From: Cohnella sp. SGD-V74
GTDB taxonomy: Bacteria; Bacillota; Bacilli; Paenibacillales; Paenibacillaceae
Direction of reading: 5' to 3'
Length of the DNA: 64,000 nucleotides
Assembly: GCF_003001675.1 (NCBI RefSeq)
Contig: NZ_PVYW01000003.1
Location: forward strand, 1-64,000
A program made the translations under genes and the position numbers. Under the pieces are notes generated by a model. The model searched no databases. It had not been told where the DNA came from and saw nothing but the letters and a program-made list of their open reading frames with translations. This document shows positions 53,508 to 62,582 of the stretch, piece by piece; position 1 is the stretch's first letter; each line of letters opens with the position of its first letter.

Positions 53508-56500
53508 TCATCCATCGATGAATTTCAAGTATCGCAGCGTCCGTGCCAGCAGAACCGCGCTTTGCGCGCGAGTGGCAAGCTGCTTCGGCGCGAAGCTGGC
53601 GCCGTCGACGCCTTCGATAATGCCCGCCGCCAACAATTGCCCCGCCGCATCCTTGGCCCAACCGGCCGTTGACGCTTGGTCGGAGAAGCGATCCAGCGCG
53701 TTCGCGTCCGCCCCGGGGAGCTGTACCCCCGCAAACCGGATCGCCCGGGACAGCATGACGACAGCCTGCTCCCGCGTGACGGATGCGTTGGGTCTGAACG
53801 TACCGTCCTCGTATCCTTCGATCAGGCCCGCGTCCGATGCCGCTCCTACCGCGCCGCCGTACCAATCGGCTTCCGGCCGTACGTCCGAGTAGACGTCTCC
53901 GCCGAGCTTCCCGGCAAGCCCCAGCGCGCGTACGAGCATGGCTGCGAATTCCGCCCGGGTCACCGTACGGTCGGGCTCGAACTTATCCGGCGACGTCCCG
54001 CCCACGACGAGCTTGCTCGCGAGCAGCTCGATGTCGGCCCTCGCCCAATGCCGCGCTGCGTCCGTGAACGTCCGATCGGAGCGGATCGCCGTATACAAGC
54101 TGTTATGCGGCGAATAGAAAATCGCCTTCCCTTTCTCGAACACGGACGGCACGAACCGCAGCCGCCCGTCCCTATCCATCCACGCGACGGTAGAGCGGTC
54201 CGAGTCGACCGCAGTCACAAGCGAAAGGGTTCGCCTCGTGTACACGCCGTCGGCTCCGGACCATTCTGTTCCGTCCATGTACAAGGCGAAGTCCATCGGC
54301 TCCGCAAGCATCGCATAGCCTTGGCTGGCCAACTCCTCGTTCAACCTGGCTGTCTCGGCTGCCGACGGTCTCGAAATCGCGACAGTGGCGGTAGCACCAA
54401 CCCGCACGCTGCTCCACAGGCGAAGCGGCGCCTCGTACCCGGCTCCGTTCACCTCGAGGCGAATGACGCCGTTCGGCCGCGACCGAAGCAGCGACTGCAG
54501 CGTCTCCGCAGACAAATCCGCCTTCACCATCGGGTCGTCATGATCGACCTCAATGACAGCCTCGTCTCCTGCCGCAAACAACGATCGCAACAGTTCGTCT
54601 CCGAACGCAAGCCGGATCGAAGAGCGGCCGTCGCTCTCCTGTTCCCTCTTCACGGGTACTCGCGCGTCAAGACCGTTCAGCTTGATTGCCAGCTCATTCG
54701 GAGCCGAAGGCTCCGGAGAAGCGGGCGAGCCGTTCGAGCCGCTTGAAGACCCGGGAACGTTTGCGACCGTCAGATTGATTCTCCCCGCATCGGCAACCTC
54801 TCCTGCGACCACGTCCACCTCGGCCGAATAAGAGCGGTAGCCCCCGGCGGACACGGCGAGCGTATGCGTTCCTTGCGCAACTCCGTGCAGCGCGAACATC
54901 CCTTCGGCGTCCGTCGCTCCGACGATTCCGCCCGCGGATACCGCCGCTCCGGAGAGCGGCGTGTTCCCTGCGCCATATACCGTTCCCGTCACGCTGCCCG
55001 CGGTCGGAGGATCCTCGTCTCGCAAGTGAGAGACTTCGATCCGAACGCTGCTCCATGCCCAAACGCGCCGATCCCCGTCCGTCTCGTAGATTTGAAGAAT
55101 CTGCCCCGCGCTTACAGGCCAAATGTCTGCCCCGGGCGAATATGGAACCGCCTCGGACGGAACCTCTGACCCCGCAAATGGACGCACGCCCTCCGCATCT
55201 CCAAGAAGATAGGCGAAAACGCGATCCGGACCGCTCACGGTAGCCGCCAGCTTCGTCGATCCGACCGTCCCGCCCGGGCCGATGTCGAAGCCGGCAATGT
55301 CCGGCGCCGTCTCATCGACGTGCAGCGTCAGGGCTGCCTCGGCGGTTGTCGATCCTGCATCGGTCGCCGTTACCGTAACCGTGAACTCTCCCGCTTCGGC
55401 AGGAGCGCCCTCCAGCACGCCCGCTGCCGTCATGTGCATGCCCGCAGGGAGCGCGGCCGCGCTCCAGTTCAATCCGCCTCCTGCGCCGTCGAAAGCTTCG
55501 AGCGTTTGCGAATAATCCTCTCCTTTGAGAGCCCGGGGCAAATCGGACGTCAACACGGCCGGCCGCAAATACGGATAACCTCCGTTCACGCCGGGCCGAA
55601 TCGCCCACGTATCCGTGAAGTCCCAGTTGCTGCCGGGCTCCCCGTAGTTGGCCTGAAGCTTCATATCGGCCGTCGAAAGGCCCGTAAGCTGAAGCGCGGC
55701 AGCGCCGGTTGAATCGCCCGCCCCGGTCGCCTGCGACGTGGCGACGTTGTCGAAATACGAGGAGAAGATAGAGGCTTCGAAATGGACGGAGCCAGAAAAA
55801 CCGCCCATCGTGACGTAAGTCGAGCTTGCGGCCGCATCGACAGCGCCCGTGGCATAACTGTTCGTTATCGTTCCGAATACCAATTGTCCCGTCAAACCGC
55901 CGGCCGTATAGAAGAGACCTTCGGAATTGGCTACCGTTCCGGTCGCATAAGCGTCGCTGATGGACCCGGTTCCGTGAGAGCCGACGAGCCCGCCGGCATA
56001 TTGATTGTCGGCTTGGCCGCTCTTGACGGCAGCGGACGAAGACGAGCGGCTAATCGTCGAATTGCCGTTCGCCGCCCCGGCGAGCCCGCCAGCCGCGCTT
56101 ACTCCCGCGGGACCGCCATTGCCGCCGGTCACGATGCCCTGAGCGGAAGAGCGAACGATCGTGCCTCCGTCCAGATGCCCGGCCATTCCGCCCGCGTAAT
56201 TGCCGCCTGCGGCTTGTACCGAGACGCTCAAATCCCGGACCGTCCCCGTCAGCTTGCCGAAGAAGCCGACAAACTGCAGCGAGCCGCCATCGATCGATAC
56301 GCCCTCAATCCGATGCCCCCTCCCGTCGAAAATGCCGCTGAACGGCTCGGCATCGTTGCCGCCGAGCGGAATCCACTCGTATCCGGTCATGTCGATGTCG
56401 TTCGTCAGGCGAATGTTGCGATCGAGATAAGAAGCTTGATTCTGATCGATATAGATCAGCTCTGCCGCATTGGACACGAGCACCCATCCAAGCTCCTCGG

Positions 56501-56609
56501 ACGGAACCGGCTCCCCCTCGGCCCGAGCGGTTGGCGCGGCGGGAGCCAGAAGGCCGAATATTAGCGTAAAGATGAGCAGAGCGGCGAACGGAACGTTTAA
56601 GCGGTTCAT
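53508..56609 (-). CDS. SLH-anchored surface protein with GLUG repeats
   Basis: 1033 residues. Signal peptide (AALLIFTLIFGLLAPAAP...ARA); GLUG-type repeats (about 100-300; GGLVGSHGTGSISDAYATGT, GGLTGQLVFGTITNSYATGA); an Ig-like putative binding domain (about 350-435; GLNWSAAALPAGMHMTAAGV); a carboxypeptidase-regulatory-like beta domain (about 535-610); a further beta-rich region; and three SLH motifs (about 855-1033; HWARADIELLASKLVVGGTS, TVTRAEFAAMLVRAL, SVTREQAVVMLSRAI). SLH units bind pyruvylated cell-wall polysaccharide, so the protein sits on the S-layer surface. AAAGGAG precedes the ATG. It is divergent from a STAND ATPase gene. Confidence 0.9.
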   Translation of the reverse strand: MNRLNVPFAALLIFTLIFGLLAPAAPTARAEGEPVPSEELGWVLVSNAAELIYIDQNQASYLDRNIRLTNDIDMTGYEWIPLGGNDAEPFSGIFDGRGHRIEGVSIDGGSLQFVGFFGKLTGTVRDLSVSVQAAGGNYAGGMAGHLDGGTIVRSSAQGIVTGGNGGPAGVSAAGGLAGAANGNSTISRSSSSAAVKSGQADNQYAGGLVGSHGTGSISDAYATGTVANSEGLFYTAGGLTGQLVFGTITNSYATGAVDAAASSTYVTMGGFSGSVHFEASIFSSYFDNVATSQATGAGDSTGAAALQLTGLSTADMKLQANYGEPGSNWDFTDTWAIRPGVNGGYPYLRPAVLTSDLPRALKGEDYSQTLEAFDGAGGGLNWSAAALPAGMHMTAAGVLEGAPAEAGEFTVTVTATDAGSTTAEAALTLHVDETAPDIAGFDIGPGGTVGSTKLAATVSGPDRVFAYLLGDAEGVRPFAGSEVPSEAVPYSPGADIWPVSAGQILQIYETDGDRRVWAWSSVRIEVSHLRDEDPPTAGSVTGTVYGAGNTPLSGAAVSAGGIVGATDAEGMFALHGVAQGTHTLAVSAGGYRSYSAEVDVVAGEVADAGRINLTVANVPGSSSGSNGSPASPEPSAPNELAIKLNGLDARVPVKREQESDGRSSIRLAFGDELLRSLFAAGDEAVIEVDHDDPMVKADLSAETLQSLLRSRPNGVIRLEVNGAGYEAPLRLWSSVRVGATATVAISRPSAAETARLNEELASQGYAMLAEPMDFALYMDGTEWSGADGVYTRRTLSLVTAVDSDRSTVAWMDRDGRLRFVPSVFEKGKAIFYSPHNSLYTAIRSDRTFTDAARHWARADIELLASKLVVGGTSPDKFEPDRTVTRAEFAAMLVRALGLAGKLGGDVYSDVRPEADWYGGAVGAASDAGLIEGYEDGTFRPNASVTREQAVVMLSRAIRFAGVQLPGADANALDRFSDQASTAGWAKDAAGQLLAAGIIEGVDGASFAPKQLATRAQSAVLLARTLRYLKFIDG

Positions 56610-56747
56610 GCGGTTGATTTCTCCTTTGCATCGGTACGATCGGAATGGTTTTATCGCATACGCCCCTTAGTGTAAAATGAATAGAGAATAAACGGTGTTT
56701 CATTTTTGTTTCAAAATTTCACGATTCGGAAAGGAGGCGCGCACGCA

Positions 56748-58832
56748 ATGGAACCGACATCGACGATGGCGCATCCGAACGCCCGACGGCGCGTCGTCGG
56801 TCTGGAGAAGGAATTGGCCCGTCTGGAGCAATGGCTGGCCGACCCAGAGGCGGAAACAAGGCTGTTTTCGGTATCGGGGATCGGAGGAATCGGCAAAACG
56901 ACGCTGCTCGCGGAAATGGCCGCCCGGTGCAGACGTTCGACCGCCCTTACGCTGTGGCTGGACGGGCAAACCGAGCTCGTTTCGTCCGGTGCCTTTCTGG
57001 CAGGTCTGGAAACAAGTCTGGGAAACGAGTATGGAAAACATAGAACCCCCGGAACGCCGCTGCTGCCCTACATCGCGGACGAGTTGTCCAGGCAGAGAAG
57101 CGTACTCGTGCTGGACAACGGCGAACGTCTCGACCGGCTGGAGAGCTGGCTTCTGTCCAGCTTCCTGCCCCGGCTGCGCTCTACGGGCATGCTGATCGTA
57201 ATCGCTTCGCGCGGCGGATTGCCTCCGAAATGGCATGCGCATCCGCACTGGGGCGGGCGGATCGAATCCTGCCCTCTCCGACTGCTCACCCGCGAGCAGT
57301 CGCTGGACTACTTGCGAGAGAGCGGCTTGGAGACGGAAACGCAGCTGGACGTCGCGCGGAAAACGGATGGACATCCGCTGCTGCTTGCCCTGACCGTCGA
57401 TCTGCTCCGCTCCCGCGGGCAGGACGCCCCCTTCCGAACGGAAGATATTCCCGCGATCCTGACCGGCGATTGGCTTCGCGAAGCGGCCTCTCCGTCTCTT
57501 CACCAAGCGCTGACCGCTCTGTCTCTGTTGCCGGCGGCGGATCAGGCGGCTTTGAACGAACTGTCGAATGCGCCGCTCGACATTGCCGCTTATCACGAGC
57601 TTGGGAGATTGTCTTTCGTTCGCAGCACGCCTCAAGGCCTGTCGCTTCATCACGTCGTGTCGCGTCTGCTGCGGGAAGATTACTCGCGCCGTGCCTCCGG
57701 GCAGTTTCAGGCGCTGCGCCACAAGGCGTTCAGGCTGATGGCCGACAAATTCCACGACGCGGACAGACGAACGCAGACGCATATCGCGGCCCACGTGCTT
57801 GAGCTGTACCGCGAGAATTTGCCCTTCGCTCATGCTTACGCCGATTTCTCCGCGCCTCTGAGAGCGGACGAGCCTCCGCGGTACCGTTCCGAAGACTTGC
57901 CGTTCCTGCATCGCTTTCTGGAAGAGTCGCTCGCGCGATCCGACTGGCATTCCGAGCTGGTCCGCGCAGAGGACTGCCACGCCGTGCTGGACGAGATCGT
58001 CCGTCACAGTCCGGAAGGCGTCTGCGTCGTGCGCCGCGAAGACGGGACGCCGATCGGGTTCTGCGCCGGCTTCCGGCTGCACGCCTTGACCGCGCCTTAC
58101 TTGGAGCGCTACGCTCCCTCCTTCCTGCCGATGCTCGGGGAGGAAGGCCAGCGGCTCGCCGAAGCTTCTCCCGATACGGCGGACAGCCTGTGCGTGCTGC
58201 TCGCCGCCGTCGATACCGGGCAGTCTCTCTATCGTCCGGAGGAGCTCGGCGCCTTGCTTATGCAGCAGTGGCTGATCCACATGACAAGCGGCTGGAGAGG
58301 CATCATGGCGTCGGCCGATCCGCAGCTAAACAGCTTGCTGCCCCTGATGGGCTTTCAAGAAAGCGGGCGCATTCGCCCCGAAGCCGACAACGCCCCGGAG
58401 ATAATTCGCTGGGAGCTGGACTTCCGCCACACGACATTCGAACAATGGGTGCAGCTTGTCCTCCGGCAGACGAGCCCGGATCGGATGAACCTCGAATCGG
58501 CGCCGGCCGGCCGGGCCGTATTCGAGGCCGACGACGTCCTAAGCATTCTTCGCCATTGGCTCGATCCCGAACGTCTGCGGCAGCTTGTCGTCTTGCGGCA
58601 ATTGCGTCTCTCGGCAGCCGACATTCAGGGCCGCATTCAATCCATCTTGAACGCGGAACCGCCTCCCTTCCCTCTGACGCAGCTCGAGCAGCGAATGATA
58701 CGGGAGAGCTTCCTAAAAGGCGATCTGAACAAAAACGAGCTTGCCGAGGCTTTTCATATGAGCCGCACGACGTTTTACCGCCATTCGCGGCAGGCCGTCC
58801 GCCATCTGGTGCACGTACTGAACGGCGGCTGA
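56748..58832 (+). CDS. STAND-type ATPase with GNAT-like segment and C-terminal HTH
   Basis: 694 residues. NB-ARC/STAND-type NTPase at the N-terminus: Walker A SGIGGIGKTTLL (44-52), Walker B SVLVLDN (about 118-124), a sensor-like IVIASRGG, and a winged-helix region to about 340. Residues about 425-530 look like an acetyltransferase fold (VCVVRREDGTPIGFCAG as strands 2-3; SLLPLMGFQESG as the closing helix-strand). The last 50 residues carry a helix-turn-helix (NELAEAFHMSRTTFYRHSRQ). AAAGGAGG precedes ATG 56748. It resembles a signal-switch transcription factor; the target is unknown but the divergent SLH gene is the obvious candidate. Confidence 0.75.
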   Translation: MEPTSTMAHPNARRRVVGLEKELARLEQWLADPEAETRLFSVSGIGGIGKTTLLAEMAARCRRSTALTLWLDGQTELVSSGAFLAGLETSLGNEYGKHRTPGTPLLPYIADELSRQRSVLVLDNGERLDRLESWLLSSFLPRLRSTGMLIVIASRGGLPPKWHAHPHWGGRIESCPLRLLTREQSLDYLRESGLETETQLDVARKTDGHPLLLALTVDLLRSRGQDAPFRTEDIPAILTGDWLREAASPSLHQALTALSLLPAADQAALNELSNAPLDIAAYHELGRLSFVRSTPQGLSLHHVVSRLLREDYSRRASGQFQALRHKAFRLMADKFHDADRRTQTHIAAHVLELYRENLPFAHAYADFSAPLRADEPPRYRSEDLPFLHRFLEESLARSDWHSELVRAEDCHAVLDEIVRHSPEGVCVVRREDGTPIGFCAGFRLHALTAPYLERYAPSFLPMLGEEGQRLAEASPDTADSLCVLLAAVDTGQSLYRPEELGALLMQQWLIHMTSGWRGIMASADPQLNSLLPLMGFQESGRIRPEADNAPEIIRWELDFRHTTFEQWVQLVLRQTSPDRMNLESAPAGRAVFEADDVLSILRHWLDPERLRQLVVLRQLRLSAADIQGRIQSILNAEPPPFPLTQLEQRMIRESFLKGDLNKNELAEAFHMSRTTFYRHSRQAVRHLVHVLNGG

Positions 58833-58904
58833 AGAAGCGACTCGATAATGCCCTCGTTCTAGGCTAAAATAAAAACCAAACGTACCTTAAGGGAGGCCAA
58901 CCGC

Positions 58905-59810
58905 ATGCAGCCGATCACCCCGCACTTATGGTTCGACAGAGAGGCGAAAGAAGCCGCGCAGTTCTATTGCTCCGTATTTCCGGATTCCCGCATTACAAGC
59001 TCGACGGTGCTGTACGATACGCCGTCCGGGGAATGCGATCTCGTATCGTTCCGCGTCTGGGGACAGCCGTTCATGGCTATTTCCGCCGGGCCGCATTTCA
59101 AGATCAACCCTTCCATCTCGTTCATGGTGAATTTCGACCCTTCCCGGGAGGCGAACGCGAGGGAGATGCTCGACGAAGCGTGGAACAAGCTTGCGGAAGG
59201 CGGCACACCGCTTATGCCGCTGGACAAGTATCCGTTCAGCGAGCGGTATGGCTGGATCCAGGACAAATACGGCGTCTCCTGGCAGCTCATTCTGACGAAT
59301 CCGGACGGAGAGCCTCGGCCCGCGATCATCCCCTCCCTGTTGTTCGTGGGCGACAATTGCGGCAAGGCGGAGGAAGCGAGGGAATTTTATCTGTCGTTTT
59401 TCCGCAATGCCCGGCCCGGCTCGCTGTTCCACTACGGCCCCGGCATGGAACCGGACAAGGCGGGGACGGTCATGTTCAGCGACTTCATGCTGGAGAACAC
59501 CTGGCTGACGGCGATGGACAGCGCGCATAACCACCAATTCCAATTCAACGAGGCCGTTTCCCTGCTGATCAACTGCGAGACGCAGGATCAGATCGACTAC
59601 TACTGGGAACGGCTCTCCGCCTTCCCCGAAGCCGAGCAGTGCGGCTGGCTGAAAGACAAATACGGCGTCTCCTGGCAGATCTCCTCTCCTCTGCTGGACG
59701 ACGCGATGATCAACGGTACGGCGGAGCAAAAAGAACGTTTTACGAAAGCATTCTTACAAATGAAGAAATTCGACCTTGCCGAGCTGCAAAAAGCGTATTC
59801 AGGCAACTGA
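58905..59810 (+). CDS. PhnB-like double VOC-domain protein
   Basis: 301 residues made of two tandem '3-demethylubiquinone-9 3-methyltransferase-like' VOC domains. Each has HLWFDREAKEAAQFYCSVFP or LLFVGDNCGKAEEAREFYLS at its start and GWIQDKYGVSWQL or GWLKDKYGVSWQI at its end. Such proteins are often called PhnB-like; the activity is unknown and no methyltransferase function should be assumed. GGGAGG precedes the ATG. It lies 72 bases after the STAND gene and might be co-transcribed. Confidence 0.88.
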   Translation: MQPITPHLWFDREAKEAAQFYCSVFPDSRITSSTVLYDTPSGECDLVSFRVWGQPFMAISAGPHFKINPSISFMVNFDPSREANAREMLDEAWNKLAEGGTPLMPLDKYPFSERYGWIQDKYGVSWQLILTNPDGEPRPAIIPSLLFVGDNCGKAEEAREFYLSFFRNARPGSLFHYGPGMEPDKAGTVMFSDFMLENTWLTAMDSAHNHQFQFNEAVSLLINCETQDQIDYYWERLSAFPEAEQCGWLKDKYGVSWQISSPLLDDAMINGTAEQKERFTKAFLQMKKFDLAELQKAYSGN

Positions 59811-59841
59811 GCCTGTCCGCTCCGGGCATGGGCCGCAATCG

Positions 59842-59890
59842 CAAAGGAACCGTTCGAGCCGACATCAACGTCAGCCGAACGGTTCCTTTG
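59842..59890. terminator. Perfect 15-bp hairpin between convergent genes
   Basis: CAAAGGAACCGTTCG pairs perfectly with CGAACGGTTCCTTTG; the loop can pair further (GCCGAC/GTCAGC). T tracts are short on both sides, so the terminator may be leaky. Confidence 0.65.
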
Positions 59891-59919
59891 GCATTCATGG
59901 GAAAACTCCGCGCCCGCCA

Positions 59920-61668
59920 TTAGGCCAGCAGAGATTGAGCTACGTCGTCGACAATGCGGTTAATGCCTATAGGACCATAGGAGCCGATCCAGTTCGAAGC
60001 GTCTACCGTATACACATGTTTTTTCTTCACCGCGCTTAACGAATTCCACACCGCGCTGCGCTGCATGTCGGTTACCCGTTCCTTGAACAGCTCGTTGCTC
60101 AGCAGGAAATAATGGTTGGCATTAACTTCGGGCAGCTTCTCAAGCGAGATATGGTAAGCGGTATCCGAGACGAAATCCCCTGCGATAAAAAACGGAGCGG
60201 GCAATCCCAAATCCTCGTATAAAACGGCCCCCGTCCGATGAATGGCCGTATGCAAGCGAATAAACGTATCGCGCGGACGAATCAACGCCACGCGCTGTCC
60301 TCTCAGCTTCTCCGCAAGCTTGTCGGCCAATTTCGTCGTCTTGTCGCGATACTGTTGCAGCATTTTGCCCGCCTCGTGCCGTTTGCCCGTAATGTCTCCG
60401 AAAACACTCAGCATCGTGCGCCAATGCTCGTTTCGATGAAACATCAGCGTCGGGGCGATCCGGCTTAAGCGCGCGTAAATCTCTTCATGCATCTGCGTAC
60501 ATACGATGAGATCGGGCCGCAGCGCGGCAATGGCGTCGAGATCGGGCTGCTCGCATGTTCCAAGCGCCTTGAATCTCCCCAGCTTATCCAGCAAATAATC
60601 GGGAAAACAGCAGATCTCGGAGGCTCCGATCCCTACGCTGCCAACCGGCAATTCACCCAGCGTGATCAACTGGTCCGCATACTGAACGTCAAGCACGGCA
60701 ATGCGCTTGGGCGGCTGCTGCAAGCGAAGCTCCCCTTTGGCATGCTTGATGACCATGCCGTCGTTCGCGCTGTAGCTGGACGCGGCTGCGCCGACCGGTA
60801 TCGAAGCCGGCAGCTCATCGTCCGTATCGGTGACGACGGCGCGGCGGAAATCCAGCGGAGCGGTCCCGTAATATTTCTTGAAGGCGTTGCTGAAATAATA
60901 CATGTCGCGGTATCCGATGCTTAGAGCGATTTCTTGGACAGTCGCCGCGGTATGCTTCAGCAGCCGAGCCGCATGCCCCATTCTGACCTTGATCACGTAC
61001 TCCATCGGTCCAAGCTGCCGCTGCTGTTTGAACCATCTCTGCAGCTGCCTCGAGCTGCAATGCACAAGCTCCGCCATCGCTTCCAGCTTTAACGGCTTGT
61101 TATAGTGGGCTTCAATGTGCTTCGTCACAATACTTACCGCTTCCGAAGGCGTTTGATAGCCGTCCGTCTGCAGCTGCTTCAGCAGCTCATAGAGCAGGCT
61201 CTGCAGCAGCGCGTTGGCATGGAAGCTTTCCAGTCCTTGCCTCGCGCTCCACTTCCGCTCGATTTGCTCCACGATCTGATGGAGCGACACCCGCTTGGCC
61301 GGACTGAATCCGAACGGCAGCCGCAGCCAATCGCGTTCATCGCCCGGAGAGCCGAGTTCATCTTCGGAGGAGCGCATCAGCTCGGCCCTGTAATAGATGG
61401 CGATATATTCAATCGGTTCCGCGGCGGTCATAAGATCGACAACGGCATCCTTGCCTGCGTGACACACGAAGAAGGGGGCAATCGTATACGGCAGCCCGTC
61501 TACCAGCAGTTTTCCGTGGCCGCTTCTCGCCAAAAACAGCATGTTCGCCGGCAAGGCGTAATTGCGCAGATCGTTGCCGGGAAGCAGACTTAGACGCTGA
61601 ACGTCCAGCAGTCTGATCGCCGTATCGTTCCATAGTGATAATTGTTTCTGCAACGGCATCTCCCACAT
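59920..61668 (-). CDS. AraC-family regulator fused to a siderophore-binding domain (second copy)
   Basis: About 582 residues. Cupin-like N-terminus (about 20-110), AraC double helix-turn-helix (about 190-290; LEAMAELVHCSSRQLQRWFK, IGYRDMYYFSNAFKKYYG), then a TroA-like binding domain (about 315-582; IAVLDVQYADQLITLGELPV, LDAIAALRPDLIVCTQMHEE, IRLHTAIHRTGAVLYEDLGL). This last part is clearly paralogous to the lipoprotein encoded at 62583-63620. No signal peptide: cytosolic ligand sensing, as for Btr. AAAGG 7 bases before ATG 61668 favours that start. A Fur box lies 58 bases upstream. Likely activates the neighbouring operon when the ferric siderophore is present. Confidence 0.87.
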   Translation of the reverse strand: MWEMPLQKQLSLWNDTAIRLLDVQRLSLLPGNDLRNYALPANMLFLARSGHGKLLVDGLPYTIAPFFVCHAGKDAVVDLMTAAEPIEYIAIYYRAELMRSSEDELGSPGDERDWLRLPFGFSPAKRVSLHQIVEQIERKWSARQGLESFHANALLQSLLYELLKQLQTDGYQTPSEAVSIVTKHIEAHYNKPLKLEAMAELVHCSSRQLQRWFKQQRQLGPMEYVIKVRMGHAARLLKHTAATVQEIALSIGYRDMYYFSNAFKKYYGTAPLDFRRAVVTDTDDELPASIPVGAAASSYSANDGMVIKHAKGELRLQQPPKRIAVLDVQYADQLITLGELPVGSVGIGASEICCFPDYLLDKLGRFKALGTCEQPDLDAIAALRPDLIVCTQMHEEIYARLSRIAPTLMFHRNEHWRTMLSVFGDITGKRHEAGKMLQQYRDKTTKLADKLAEKLRGQRVALIRPRDTFIRLHTAIHRTGAVLYEDLGLPAPFFIAGDFVSDTAYHISLEKLPEVNANHYFLLSNELFKERVTDMQRSAVWNSLSAVKKKHVYTVDASNWIGSYGPIGINRIVDDVAQSLLA

Positions 61669-61725
61669 CTCCAAACCTTTGGCTATACGATCGTAATGTC
61701 TCTTTCCTCTTCTGTCATTTTAATT

Positions 61726-61744
61726 GATAACGATTCTCACAGTC
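61726..61744 (-). promoter_or_regulatory. Fur box before the second AraC fusion gene
   Basis: GATAACGATTCTCACAGTC matches 13 of 19 consensus positions and lies 58 bases upstream of the start at 61668. Confidence 0.65.
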
Positions 61745-61775
61745 AATTTCAGAAGGGGGGACGAGCGATAATTCG

Positions 61776-61800
61776 CAAAAAAAAGCAGCCCGGCCGCTGC
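61776..61800 (-). terminator. Terminator after the FhuF-like gene
   Basis: On the minus strand GCAGC - GGCCGG - GCTGC followed by TTTTTTTT. Short but GC-rich stem with a perfect T run; it separates the uptake operon from the regulator gene. Confidence 0.8.
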
Positions 61801-61829
61801 GGAACGCAACGCCGAACTGCATCAGTTGA

Positions 61830-62579
61830 TTACGGCTTGGGACATTTCAAGCAATACTCGGGGGCCATTTGGTAATAAAGGCAGCAAGTGAGCCGCTTGC
61901 TCCGTCCCCTCAGCCGGCGGTTCTCGTCCAGCTCCGTCAAGGAGGCGAGCGGATTTTTCCTCATGCCGAACGGCTCGCCCGAACAGATTTGGGTCATATA
62001 GAAGAAATCGTCCCTTATTCGCCGGCGCAGCTCCCCTTCTTGCTCTTGGCCGTGACCGTACACAGGAGCGATGCGCGCCATTACATTTTCCCACAATATC
62101 GCCATCGACACCGAGCCCGCCGCCGCTATCGTTTTCATGACCGGGGTCAGACGTTCCGCGAACAATTGCTTGACCACCATCGCCCGCCACGCTTCCCGAT
62201 CGCGGGTTTCGGGAGCCGTAACCTCGGCTGCGGACAAAGCCATAAACGGGAAAGCGGTGCCGGCAGCCGAAGCATCGGGATGAAAAAGCCGGCAGTGCTC
62301 CAACTGCACCCCGATTCCCCGGTTATAGTAAGTCATGGCGCTGAGAAGCGGAGCAACGAGCAGGCTGGCCATCCTTTTTACCAGCATGGAGGCCGCAACG
62401 CTCATGTTTGGAGAGCCGATGTGTCCCATCAGCCACTCCATATACGCTCTGCAAGTCTCCTCCTTCAGCAGTTCGCTCAGAGGCAGCGACTTGATGCTCT
62501 GCGGCAAAGCTTCACCGGTGGACAAGCTGTAATCGCCGGACAGTTCCCTCCAAGCGTCGGACGTTAAGAAGGGATCCAT
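61830..62579 (-). CDS. FhuF-like siderophore-iron reductase
   Basis: 249 residues. The C-terminus RLTCCLYYQMAPEYCLKCP has the C-C-x(10)-C-x(2)-C arrangement that holds the [2Fe-2S] cluster of FhuF-type ferric-siderophore reductases. The body matches the IucA/IucC-C-terminal/FhuF fold only loosely (AASMLVKRMASLLVAPLLSA, ICSGEPFGMRKNPLA). It would reduce Fe(III) in imported siderophore in the cytosol to release Fe(II). It starts 3 bases after the binding-protein gene, so they share the Fur-boxed promoter at 63647. Confidence 0.85.
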   Translation of the reverse strand: MDPFLTSDAWRELSGDYSLSTGEALPQSIKSLPLSELLKEETCRAYMEWLMGHIGSPNMSVAASMLVKRMASLLVAPLLSAMTYYNRGIGVQLEHCRLFHPDASAAGTAFPFMALSAAEVTAPETRDREAWRAMVVKQLFAERLTPVMKTIAAAGSVSMAILWENVMARIAPVYGHGQEQEGELRRRIRDDFFYMTQICSGEPFGMRKNPLASLTELDENRRLRGRSKRLTCCLYYQMAPEYCLKCPKP

Positions 62580-62582
62580 TCC

